A stretch of DNA of 13,810 nucleotides from Salinicoccus sp. UBA3372 (GTDB lineage: Bacteria; Bacillota; Bacilli; Staphylococcales; Salinicoccaceae), in assembly GCA_002360325.1 (NCBI GenBank), contig DEQG01000042.1, positions 1 through 13,810 of the forward strand. Direction: 5' to 3'. The notes under the pieces were generated by a model, which ran no database searches, was not told the DNA's origin, and saw only the letters and a program-made list of their open reading frames with translations. Below, piece after piece: positions 6,292 to 13,810 of the stretch; the first letter of the stretch is position 1, and every line of letters starts with the position of its first letter. A program made the position numbers and the translations under genes.

Positions 6292-7728
6292 ATGGAAACA
6301 AGAAATTTTATAGGTGGAGAATGGAGTACACCAAATAATACGAGTGTCGAGGTATTCAATCCCTCAGATTTAAATGAAAAAATTGGTGTGATTAATGAAG
6401 GTACAGAAGATGACGTTTTAAATGCTGAAAAAGCTGCAAAAAAAGCTCAGAAAGAATGGTCTAAGAAGCCCGGGCCGCAAAAAGCGGAAATTCTTTATAA
6501 TATGGCCAAAACTTTGGAGAACAATCTTCAGGAAGTGGCTGAACTGGGAAGTAAGGAAATGGGTAAGCAGATTGGGGAAATGAAAGGCGAGGTTACACGA
6601 GGTATACATCTGCTCCGTTACTATGCGGGTGAAGGCATAAGATCCAATGGTAATGTGATACCTGCGAGTGATGTCGATGTTCTGCAATATTCTCAAAAAA
6701 TCCCATTGGGAGTTGTCGGATTGATAACGCCGTGGAATTTCCCTGTAGCGATTCCAATTTGGAAAATGGCACCAGCATTAATCTGTGGTAACGCAGTCAT
6801 TTGGAAACCTGCCGGAAACGCATCATTGACTGCAACAAAAATGGTAGAACTGTTTGAAGAGGCAGGGCTGCCTGCAGGTGTTTTGAATCTCGTAGTAGGT
6901 AAAGGCAGCGTCATTGGGAAAACATTGCTTGAGAAAGCGGATATCAATGGTGTGTCATTTACAGGTTCAGGCAATACCGGCAGCTATGTTGCAGAAACAT
7001 GTGCAGCAAGAAATATTAAATACCAGACGGAAATGGGTGGAAAAAATGTGGCTGTAGTCATGAATGACGCTAATCTGGATAAGACGATACCGATTATTTT
7101 AAGCGGTGCGTTCAAGTCCGCAGGCCAGAAATGTACCGCAACAAGTCGGGTAATCGTCCAGGAAGGCATTTATGACGAGGTTATAGAACGTCTCAAAAAA
7201 GGTGTTGAAGATATCACATTGGACAATGCTCTGGATGAAAATGCCTATCTGGGACCAGTCGCTTCGAAAGATCAGTTTGAAAAAGTGAATTCGTATATAA
7301 AAATTGCACGCGATGAGGCGAATATCGTTGCTGAAAAAACAGTTGAAACCAAATCGGAAGGTTACTACATCTCTCCGATCGTCATCACGGACGCACCTTC
7401 AGATCATGCATTGGTCAAGGAGGAAATCTTTGGACCGGTCGCATCACTACTCAAAGCTAAAGATTATGAAGAGGCGATCGAGCTGGCAAATGATACCGTT
7501 TATGGCCTGAGCGCTGCAATATTCACTGAAAATTTAGCACATGCCCATAGATTTTTGGAAGACAGTGAAGCGGGCATGGTGAGAGTTAACCAGGAGACGG
7601 CTGGTGTTGAATATCAATCTCCATTCGGCGGTTTGAAGGATTCCAGCTCAAATTCCAGAGAACAGGGACAGGCTGCGCTTGAATTCTATACTAATACCAA
7701 GACATGCGGGATTAAATTCTTTCAATAA
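6292..7728 (+). CDS. aldehyde dehydrogenase, probably 2-oxoglutarate semialdehyde (2,5-dioxovalerate) dehydrogenase
   Basis: This 478-residue NAD(P)-dependent dehydrogenase of the ALDH superfamily is full length. Catalytic elements are all present: Asn149 in TPWNFP, Lys172 in WKPAG, the Gly-rich FTGSGNTG cofactor turn, the general base Glu247 in TEMGGKN, nucleophile Cys281 in AGQKC, and EEIFGPV further on. In aldarate pathways this enzyme oxidises 2-oxoglutarate semialdehyde to 2-oxoglutarate, the entry to the TCA cycle. It is the only aldehyde dehydrogenase in the window and sits between the two dehydratase/lyase pairs, which supports that substrate. The general family alone would also allow succinate semialdehyde. 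The start has a GGGAG-type ribosome binding site at 6278-6282. It follows DapA-like 1 by 36 bp in the same operon. Confidence 0.9.
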   Translation: METRNFIGGEWSTPNNTSVEVFNPSDLNEKIGVINEGTEDDVLNAEKAAKKAQKEWSKKPGPQKAEILYNMAKTLENNLQEVAELGSKEMGKQIGEMKGEVTRGIHLLRYYAGEGIRSNGNVIPASDVDVLQYSQKIPLGVVGLITPWNFPVAIPIWKMAPALICGNAVIWKPAGNASLTATKMVELFEEAGLPAGVLNLVVGKGSVIGKTLLEKADINGVSFTGSGNTGSYVAETCAARNIKYQTEMGGKNVAVVMNDANLDKTIPIILSGAFKSAGQKCTATSRVIVQEGIYDEVIERLKKGVEDITLDNALDENAYLGPVASKDQFEKVNSYIKIARDEANIVAEKTVETKSEGYYISPIVITDAPSDHALVKEEIFGPVASLLKAKDYEEAIELANDTVYGLSAAIFTENLAHAHRFLEDSEAGMVRVNQETAGVEYQSPFGGLKDSSSNSREQGQAALEFYTNTKTCGIKFFQ

Positions 7729-7740
7729 CGATATGGCGTA

Positions 7741-7791
7741 AATTTTCATCAGCTGCTTTAAAGTGGTGGTTTTAAAGCAGCTGTGAAAATT
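7741..7791 (+). terminator. long stable hairpin between aldehyde dehydrogenase and GalrD-II-type genes (partial terminator or mRNA-processing element)
   Basis: AATTTTCATCAGCTGCTTTAAA (minus a bulged T at 7749) pairs over 21 bp with the arm at 7771-7791, leaving an eight-base loop GTGGTGGT. A clear T run is missing after the stem (ATTATTAC follows), so it may only weaken read-through or protect the upstream mRNA. The downstream gene starts 40 bp later without an obvious new promoter. Confidence 0.5.
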
Positions 7792-7815
7792 ATTACAACA
7801 AATAAATAAGTGTGA

Positions 7816-8997
<1,182 letters not shown>

Positions 8998-9025
8998 TCA
9001 TTAAAGAGACGGGGAGTATATCCAC

Positions 9026-10372
9026 TTGAAAAAAGTTCTAATAATATTGATGATATTCACTTATCTCATCAGCGTTTTTACTGGTTTAGAAATAATATCG
9101 GCCTTACTGGCAATATTGGCATTTATAATACTTATATCGGGTTTTACCGGTGGAAATACTTTTTCCAGAGTCATTAGTTTTATATTATTGAGTGCAAGTA
9201 TAGTGATAGCAGCTGTGTACGGTATGGATTGGAAAAGTGTATTGTACGGCATTAATCAAAATGTGCCGATTCTTTCATTAATACTCATGGCGCCGATGAT
9301 TGCAGTTCCGCTGAGATTGAATGGGTATTTGAAATCTTTGTTCAACGTTTTAAAATCGTTGAGCCATAATGCAGTTAAAGCATACAGTGGTTTAATCGCC
9401 TTCCTTTTTGTCATTTCGCCGGTTTTCAATATCGGCTCAATCAGGATTACGCATGATATCATTTCGGAAATCGGATTTTCGAAGCGGTTTTTGGCCATGG
9501 CCTATATACCAGCTTATACTTCAGCGATAGTATGGTCTCCCTATTTTGCATCCGTCGCTACAATACTGTATATGTTCGAGGACCTGTCATTAAGTGACTA
9601 TATATTAATTGGGCTGCCGTTGGGAATCATACAGATATTGATCGGCATTTTCATATTTTATACTTTTAGAAATAAAAGTGATGTTGAACAAGTTGTTTCA
9701 ACAGGTATTGGTAGTCAGCAACTGAAAGAAGATTGGAATAATATATATAAAATATTTCTTTCCATCGTCGGTTTTATAGGGTTAATAATAATAATCGAGT
9801 ATATTACAAAAGGGAATATCATCACTATAATAATTTTAACCGCCATAGTAGTACCGGTGATATGGGGGTTTTTAACAGGTAATATAAAATCCGTACTTAA
9901 AGAGATTGAGAAAATCAGCGGGACCTTTCCCAACTTTAAGAATGAAACGATATTGTTTCTTTCAGCAGGATTGCTGGCAAGTGTGCTTTCAGGAACGTCA
10001 TTCGGAGGTATTTTAACACCCATGCTGGTTCAGATATCAGACACTTCATACTTATTATTTGTTATGACAATACTGCTTTTGATTGTATTACTGACTTTGA
10101 TCGGGTTACATCAAATTGTAGTGGTTCCTTTAATCATTATTCAGGTACCTCCTGAACTTGTTGGCATAGATCCATTAGTACTGAGTTTCATATTCATACT
10201 GGGATGGAGTATATCCGTAGTTACGTCACCTGTCAGTTTAACGAACCTTCTTGTTTCTAATTTACTGAAAACAAGATGGTGGGAAATAGGATTCAAGATG
10301 AATGGTCTGTATCTGATTATCTTAACTTTTTCAGGAATAATACTATCGCTAGTATTAAATTTTTTAATATAA
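9026..10372 (+). CDS. polytopic membrane permease, probably for the sugar diacid (family uncertain)
   Basis: This 448-residue, very hydrophobic protein has about eleven to twelve predicted membrane segments and a short charged loop near residues 212-235. Two related-looking regions, VWSPYFASVATIL in the first half and VTSPVSLTNLLVSNLL in the second, with a GTSFGGILTPM segment before the latter, suggest an inverted-repeat transporter like those of the ion-transporter (arsenite/citrate/dicarboxylate) superfamily. That placement is tentative. The start is TTG at 9026, set by GGGGAG at 9011-9016 nine bases upstream; the first in-frame ATG (9050) would cut into the first helix. It lies 28 bp after the galactarate dehydratase gene, so a second uptake or export route for an aldarate, beside TctABC, is the simplest idea. 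The substrate is not shown by the sequence. Confidence 0.7.
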   Translation: MKKVLIILMIFTYLISVFTGLEIISALLAILAFIILISGFTGGNTFSRVISFILLSASIVIAAVYGMDWKSVLYGINQNVPILSLILMAPMIAVPLRLNGYLKSLFNVLKSLSHNAVKAYSGLIAFLFVISPVFNIGSIRITHDIISEIGFSKRFLAMAYIPAYTSAIVWSPYFASVATILYMFEDLSLSDYILIGLPLGIIQILIGIFIFYTFRNKSDVEQVVSTGIGSQQLKEDWNNIYKIFLSIVGFIGLIIIIEYITKGNIITIIILTAIVVPVIWGFLTGNIKSVLKEIEKISGTFPNFKNETILFLSAGLLASVLSGTSFGGILTPMLVQISDTSYLLFVMTILLLIVLLTLIGLHQIVVVPLIIIQVPPELVGIDPLVLSFIFILGWSISVVTSPVSLTNLLVSNLLKTRWWEIGFKMNGLYLIILTFSGIILSLVLNFLI

Positions 10373-10389
10373 TGTAAGACAATTATAAT
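10372..10389 (+). promoter_or_regulatory. candidate GntR operator 5 with an overlapping weak promoter before kdgD
   Basis: ATGTAAGACAA (10372-10382) is one mismatch from TTGTNNNACAA and, on the other strand, reads TTGTCTTACAT, close to operator 2. A perfect TATAAT follows at 10384-10389, but the -35 region (TTTTTA, 10361-10366, 17 bp spacing) is poor. The site overlaps the last base of the permease stop codon. It suggests separate regulated transcription of kdgD and gudD. Confidence 0.5.
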
Positions 10390-10425
10390 GTAGTCAAAAT
10401 AATGATATATTGAGGAGAATAAATT

Positions 10426-11349
10426 ATGGATAGAACATCACCAAAAGGTATTTTAGGTTTTCCGGTTACACCGATGAAGTCGAACGGAGAAATTGATACA
10501 GATGCATTTGTTAAGAATATCGAGTTTTTATTGGAAGGTGGATTACAGGCTGTCTTTCCTGCATGCGGCGCAGGCGAGTATACAAACTTGAATGACGAAG
10601 AATATAAAACACTGGTTGATCTGACGGTCAAGACTGTAAATGGTAAAGTGCCGGTATATTCAGGTGTTGGCGGAAACATTGAAGAAGCAAAAAGAAGAGC
10701 AAAGTTATCAGAGGAACTGGGAGCGGACGGTTACTTGATCATGCCGCCATACCTGATTATCGGTTCTCAGGAAGGTATTTATGAATACTTCGCTCAGATC
10801 GCGCAGGCTAGCAGTCTTAACGCAATCATCTACCAGAGGGATAACGCTATTTTAGAAGCAGACACTCTGAAAAAGCTGATTGAAGTTGAACAAATTGTAG
10901 GCTTTAAAGATGGTTATGGAAATATGGAACTGAATAGTGAATTCAGTCATAAATTCAAAGGTGAAATTGACTTCCTTAATGGAATGCCTATGGCCGAAGT
11001 GACGATGTCTACATACATGCCACTTGGCTACGATTCATACTCTTCAGCGATTTCCAATTACATTCCTCATATTTCAAGAAAATATTTCGTTGCGATACAA
11101 CAGGGGGACAGCGAAGTTGCTGATGATATTTATGAGAACATCATTCTTCCTCTTCATGCAATCAGGAAAAAAGAAAAAGGGTATGCAGTCGCCTTAATAA
11201 AAGCAGGAATGAAAATTGTCGGACTTCCGGTGGGAGATGCTGTGAGAGCACCTGTAATTGAAGTTAAAGAAGAACATTATAATGAGATGAAGGAAGTGCT
11301 CGATAAGGCTTTGGAACTTTACCCATCTGAGTTATACAAAAACTTATAA
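10426..11349 (+). CDS. kdgD: 5-dehydro-4-deoxyglucarate dehydratase
   Basis: This 307-residue DapA-superfamily enzyme dehydrates and decarboxylates 5-keto-4-deoxy-D-glucarate to 2-oxoglutarate semialdehyde (EC 4.2.1.41). KdgD signatures are clear: GFPVTP near the start, CGAGEYTNL at 48-55, catalytic Tyr136 in IIYQRDNA, Schiff-base Lys161 in VGFKDG, the NGMPMAEV segment at 185-192 and [10 protein letters not shown] at 205-214. Near the C-terminus KKEKGYAV and KAGMKIVGL follow. Length is normal. GAGGAG at 10412-10417 fixes the start. It directly precedes gudD, whose product is its substrate. An operator and a possible promoter lie just upstream. It differs strongly from the DapA-like protein at 5323-6255. 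Confidence 0.93.
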   Translation: MDRTSPKGILGFPVTPMKSNGEIDTDAFVKNIEFLLEGGLQAVFPACGAGEYTNLNDEEYKTLVDLTVKTVNGKVPVYSGVGGNIEEAKRRAKLSEELGADGYLIMPPYLIIGSQEGIYEYFAQIAQASSLNAIIYQRDNAILEADTLKKLIEVEQIVGFKDGYGNMELNSEFSHKFKGEIDFLNGMPMAEVTMSTYMPLGYDSYSSAISNYIPHISRKYFVAIQQGDSEVADDIYENIILPLHAIRKKEKGYAVALIKAGMKIVGLPVGDAVRAPVIEVKEEHYNEMKEVLDKALELYPSELYKNL

Positions 11350-11429
11350 AAAATCTACAGGTCATAATCACTCAAAATCTCATTTTATATAATAAATATT
11401 ATACGAAATTTTTGAAAAGAGGTCAGGCA

Positions 11430-12767
11430 GTGGAGAATTTTAATAAAATACCTGAAGTGACTAATATGTCAGTCTATCCTGTAGCAGGGAAAGACTGCAT
11501 GTTGCTCAATCTGAGTGGTGCCCACAGTCCATTTTTCACTCGTAATATAGTTGTTTTAGAAGATAATCACGGAAATGTTGGAGTTGGTGAGGTACCAGGG
11601 GGAGAAATGATAAGAAAAACATTGGAAAATTCAAAAAAGTTTATAGTTGGAACTTCCATTGGTAAATACAACAAAATACTGAAATCGATTACAGAAGAAT
11701 ATGGTCATAGAGATTCTAACGGAAGAGGAAAACAGACTTTCGATCAAAGAATTACCATACATGTAGTTACAGCAGTCGAATCTGCACTTCTTGACTTACT
11801 TGGGAAAAATCTCGGTGTGCCTGTCTCAGAACTATTGGGTGACGGGCAACAACGTAGTGAAGTGGAAATGCTGGGTTATCTTTTCTATATAGGCGATAGG
11901 CATAAAACAAATCTCCCGTACGAAAGTGGAGAAGATTCCAAAGAAAATTGGTTCAGACTGAGACATGAAGAGGCTATCACACCTGACGCTGTCGTCAAGT
12001 TGGCTGAAGCTGCTTACGAATGTTACGGTTTCAAAGATTTTAAACTTAAAGGCGGCGTCTTTAATGGTGAAGAAGAAATGCAGTCAATTGCAGCATTGAA
12101 AGACAGATTCCCGGAGGCGAGAATTACACTGGATCCAAACGGTGGATGGACTTTGGAAGATGCTGTAAAGTTTTGCAAAGGAAAAGATGATATTCTCGCA
12201 TATGCGGAAGATCCAGTCGGAGCAGAAGGGGATTACTCTTCGAGAGAAGTCATGTCCGAGTTTAAAAAAGCTACAGGCTTGCCTACCGCAACAAATATGG
12301 TGGCGACTGATTGGCGACAGTTGAATCATGCAGTTCAGCTTAACTCGGTGGATATCGTATTGGCTGATCCTCACTTTTGGACTATGCAAGGTTCAGTAAG
12401 AGTCGCGCAGCTATGTAATGATTTCGGCCTGACCTGGGGTTCACATTCGAACAATCATTTTGATATTTCACTTGCCATGTTTACACATGCAGCGGCAGCC
12501 GCTCCCGGTAATATCACTGCAATCGATACTCATTGGATTTGGCAGGATGGACAATACTTGACTAAAAACCCATTTAAAATAGTTGATGGCAAAGTCAAAG
12601 TGCCAGACAAACCGGGACTAGGAGTTGATATAGACCTCGATGCTATAAAAAAGGCGAGTAAATTATACTATAACAATCAGCTGGATAACCGTGATGATTC
12701 AATTGCGATGCAGTACTTGATACCAGGATGGGAATTCAATTCAAAAGAACCGTCCATGGTGAGATAA
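11430..12767 (+). CDS. gudD: D-glucarate dehydratase
   Basis: This 445-residue enolase-superfamily enzyme converts D-glucarate to 5-keto-4-deoxy-D-glucarate (EC 4.2.1.40). It closely follows E. coli GudD from start to end: [45 protein letters not shown], and the C-terminal PSMVR. Active-site residues are Lys205 and Lys207 (KLKGG), Asp235 and Asn237 (LDPNG), Glu260 (YAEDP), Asn289, His339 (GSHSNNH) and Asp366 (IDTHW). The numbering agrees with E. coli only if translation starts at GTG 11430. That start has AGAGG at 11418-11422 seven bases upstream. The longer frame from TTG 11412 adds six unlikely residues and contains the ribosome binding site itself. It lies 80 bp after kdgD with no convincing promoter between, so the two are probably cotranscribed. 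Confidence 0.95.
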   Translation: MENFNKIPEVTNMSVYPVAGKDCMLLNLSGAHSPFFTRNIVVLEDNHGNVGVGEVPGGEMIRKTLENSKKFIVGTSIGKYNKILKSITEEYGHRDSNGRGKQTFDQRITIHVVTAVESALLDLLGKNLGVPVSELLGDGQQRSEVEMLGYLFYIGDRHKTNLPYESGEDSKENWFRLRHEEAITPDAVVKLAEAAYECYGFKDFKLKGGVFNGEEEMQSIAALKDRFPEARITLDPNGGWTLEDAVKFCKGKDDILAYAEDPVGAEGDYSSREVMSEFKKATGLPTATNMVATDWRQLNHAVQLNSVDIVLADPHFWTMQGSVRVAQLCNDFGLTWGSHSNNHFDISLAMFTHAAAAAPGNITAIDTHWIWQDGQYLTKNPFKIVDGKVKVPDKPGLGVDIDLDAIKKASKLYYNNQLDNRDDSIAMQYLIPGWEFNSKEPSMVR

Positions 12768-12827
12768 GATTATTTGTAAGTTCGCTAAAAACTAAAATAA
12801 AAAGTGCTAAATACTTCTTTATGACAT

Positions 12828-12851
12828 ATTTATCAGAATAATATGATAAAT
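12828..12851. repeat. 8-bp inverted repeat upstream of tctB
   Basis: ATTTATCA (12828-12835) and TGATAAAT (12844-12851) are perfect arms around eight bases, lying 45 bp before the tctB start. It could be an operator for a different regulator or a weak RNA hairpin. It does not match the TTGTNNNACAA motif, and no confident promoter was found in 12768-12895. Confidence 0.35.
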
Positions 12852-12895
12852 TAATAGAGTGATTTAATTAATGGTAACAAAAGGGGAGGGAGTTC

Positions 12896-13438
12896 ATGGA
12901 CTCAAGCAAAAAAATAGATATATTTTCAGGTGTTATAATTCTGATTATTTCGATAACATTGTTCATTTCAACATTTGGTTTTCAGCAAATGACAGAATCA
13001 AGAGTGGGATCAGCATTTTTCCCTCAAATAGCATCAATAGGGATGGCTGTAATGAGTGTCTTACTTATTATTTCTCCATTTATACAGAAAAAAATTAAAG
13101 AGAAAAACGCAGATCAAAAAAATGATGCTGAAGAAGATGAAAATATGATGGAGCAACGGGGACCAAACGAATTGGAAATAGAAGAAGATGGAAAGAAATA
13201 TTATGGTCTGGTTGTACTTACAATCATACTTTTGACAGGATGTGTCGCGTTGCTCCAGCCATTGGGTTTTATACTTTCCACCACGATTTTTCTATTCTTG
13301 CAAATGTGTATCATGTCCAAGAAACATAATAGGAAATACATTACTTTCATCATAGTTTCAGCAGTCACTTCCGGACTAATATACTGGATATTCAGAGGCT
13401 TCTTCGATCTGATGCTTCCAGCAGGATTACTTGGATAA
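12896..13438 (+). CDS. TctB-family small membrane subunit of a tripartite tricarboxylate transporter
   Basis: This 180-residue membrane protein has about four hydrophobic segments (near residues 8-28, 38-62, 102-125 and 128-175 as a pair), the layout of TctB (DUF1468) proteins. It is slightly longer than the usual 140-160 residues because of a highly charged loop at about 64-98, rich in Lys, Glu and Asp. TctB is the small partner of the large permease TctA, which follows 12 bp later. GGGGAGGG at 12883-12890 fixes the start. Together with the distant tctC-type receptor at 2234-3250 it would form a sodium- or proton-driven carboxylate uptake system in the cytoplasmic membrane. Confidence 0.88.
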   Translation: MDSSKKIDIFSGVIILIISITLFISTFGFQQMTESRVGSAFFPQIASIGMAVMSVLLIISPFIQKKIKEKNADQKNDAEEDENMMEQRGPNELEIEEDGKKYYGLVVLTIILLTGCVALLQPLGFILSTTIFLFLQMCIMSKKHNRKYITFIIVSAVTSGLIYWIFRGFFDLMLPAGLLG

Positions 13439-13450
13439 AGGGGGTCAAGT

Positions 13451-13810
13451 ATGGATTTATTTTTAGAAGGATTTCAACTATTATTTAATTTTCAGTCGAT
13501 ATTCATCATTCTTGGAGGCGTTGTACTGGGACTGATTTTCGGTTCGATTCCAGGACTCACAGCAACAATGGCTGTTGCGATTTGTTTACCGATCACTTTT
13601 GGCATGGACCCGAGTAATGGGATGGCACTGCTTATGGGTCTCTATATAGGTGGTGTTTCCGGAGGTATGATTCCTGCCATTCTCCTGAATCTTCCAGGGA
13701 CACCGTCAAGTATTGCTACAACATTCGACGGTTATCCCATGGCTCAGAATGGTCAGGCAGGCAGAGCATTAGGCTTGTCAATTATTACGTCATTCACGGG
13801 TGGACTGGTC
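13451..13810 (+). CDS. TctA-family large permease subunit, N-terminal 120 residues (cut by the window edge)
   Basis: The frame opens with ATG 13451, after GGGGG at 13440-13444, and stays open to the last base. It encodes MDLFLEGFQLLF, then the strongly conserved TctA segments GLIFGSIPGLTATMAVAI, YIGGVSGGMIPAILLNLPGT, FDGYPMAQNGQAGRALG and the start of another helix. The full protein is normally about 500 residues, so roughly three quarters lie beyond the window. It starts 12 bp after tctB and is surely in the same operon. It forms the translocation pathway for the substrate captured by the TctC-type lipoprotein. Confidence 0.95.
   Translation, partial: MDLFLEGFQLLFNFQSIFIILGGVVLGLIFGSIPGLTATMAVAICLPITFGMDPSNGMALLMGLYIGGVSGGMIPAILLNLPGTPSSIATTFDGYPMAQNGQAGRALGLSIITSFTGGLV

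Noticed and set aside
11388..11393. TATAAT between kdgD and gudD as a promoter
   Set aside because: A perfect -10 lies here, but the expected -35 position reads TAATCA, and A/T-rich spacers produce such hexamers by chance.
11412..11432. TTG at 11412 as start of glucarate dehydratase
   Set aside because: It would place the AGAGG ribosome binding site inside the coding sequence, and alignment with E. coli GudD numbering fits the GTG at 11430.
12774..12780. TTGTAAG half-site upstream of tctB as a further GntR operator
   Set aside because: The second half reads TTCG instead of ACAA, so the dyad is missing.
12799..12820. Possible terminator after gudD
   Set aside because: The stem (AAAGT with ACTT plus a bulge) is short and A/T only; too weak to call.
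12871..13098. 75-codon plus-strand frame overlapping tctB
   Set aside because: It overlaps tctB in another frame, and tctB has the better ribosome binding site and a clear family match.

Overview
The window looks like the chromosome of a low-GC Gram-positive bacterium (Bacillota). The signs are strong AGGAG/GGAGG ribosome binding sites, TTG and GTG starts, A/T-rich intergenic DNA with near-consensus sigma-A promoters, and a lipoprotein-type solute receptor. A halophilic member of the Staphylococcaceae (Salinicoccus- or Jeotgalicoccus-like) would fit, but that is inference. No RNA gene, insertion sequence, CRISPR array or origin was seen.

Left flank (1-942): the 3' part of a YkvI-like membrane protein gene broken by an in-frame stop and a frameshift. 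It is visibly more GC-rich than what follows and is closed off by a bidirectional terminator at 903-942.

Right of the terminator (946-13810, running off the edge) lies a sugar-diacid (aldarate) catabolic locus. A minus-strand ornithine-cyclodeaminase-family gene diverges from a plus-strand series: tctC-type receptor lipoprotein, UxuA-like dehydratase, terminator, FadR-type GntR regulator, terminator. Then come DapA-family lyase 1, aldehyde dehydrogenase, a GalrD-II-type galactarate dehydratase, a polytopic permease, KdgD, glucarate dehydratase GudD, TctB and the start of TctA.

Proposed chemistry: GudD dehydrates D-glucarate to 5-keto-4-deoxyglucarate, and KdgD dehydrates and decarboxylates this to 2-oxoglutarate semialdehyde. 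The aldehyde dehydrogenase oxidises that to 2-oxoglutarate. The second enolase-superfamily enzyme carries the Tyr90/Arg162/Tyr164 set of the Oceanobacillus galactarate dehydratase GalrD-II, at identical positions. The known GalrD-II makes the opposite enantiomer of the keto-deoxy diacid. The window therefore appears to hold two parallel dehydratase plus DapA-family pairs of opposite stereochemistry that meet at the achiral semialdehyde.

Regulation: an 11-bp inverted repeat, TTGTNNNACAA, recurs at promoters. It overlaps the -10 of tctC and the -10/start of DapA-like 1, with further copies near the ocd promoter, in the tctC leader, downstream of the gntR promoter, and before kdgD. This core is typical of FadR-type GntR operators, so the GntR protein encoded here probably controls the whole locus. 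A candidate cre site upstream of tctC suggests an added carbon-catabolite layer.
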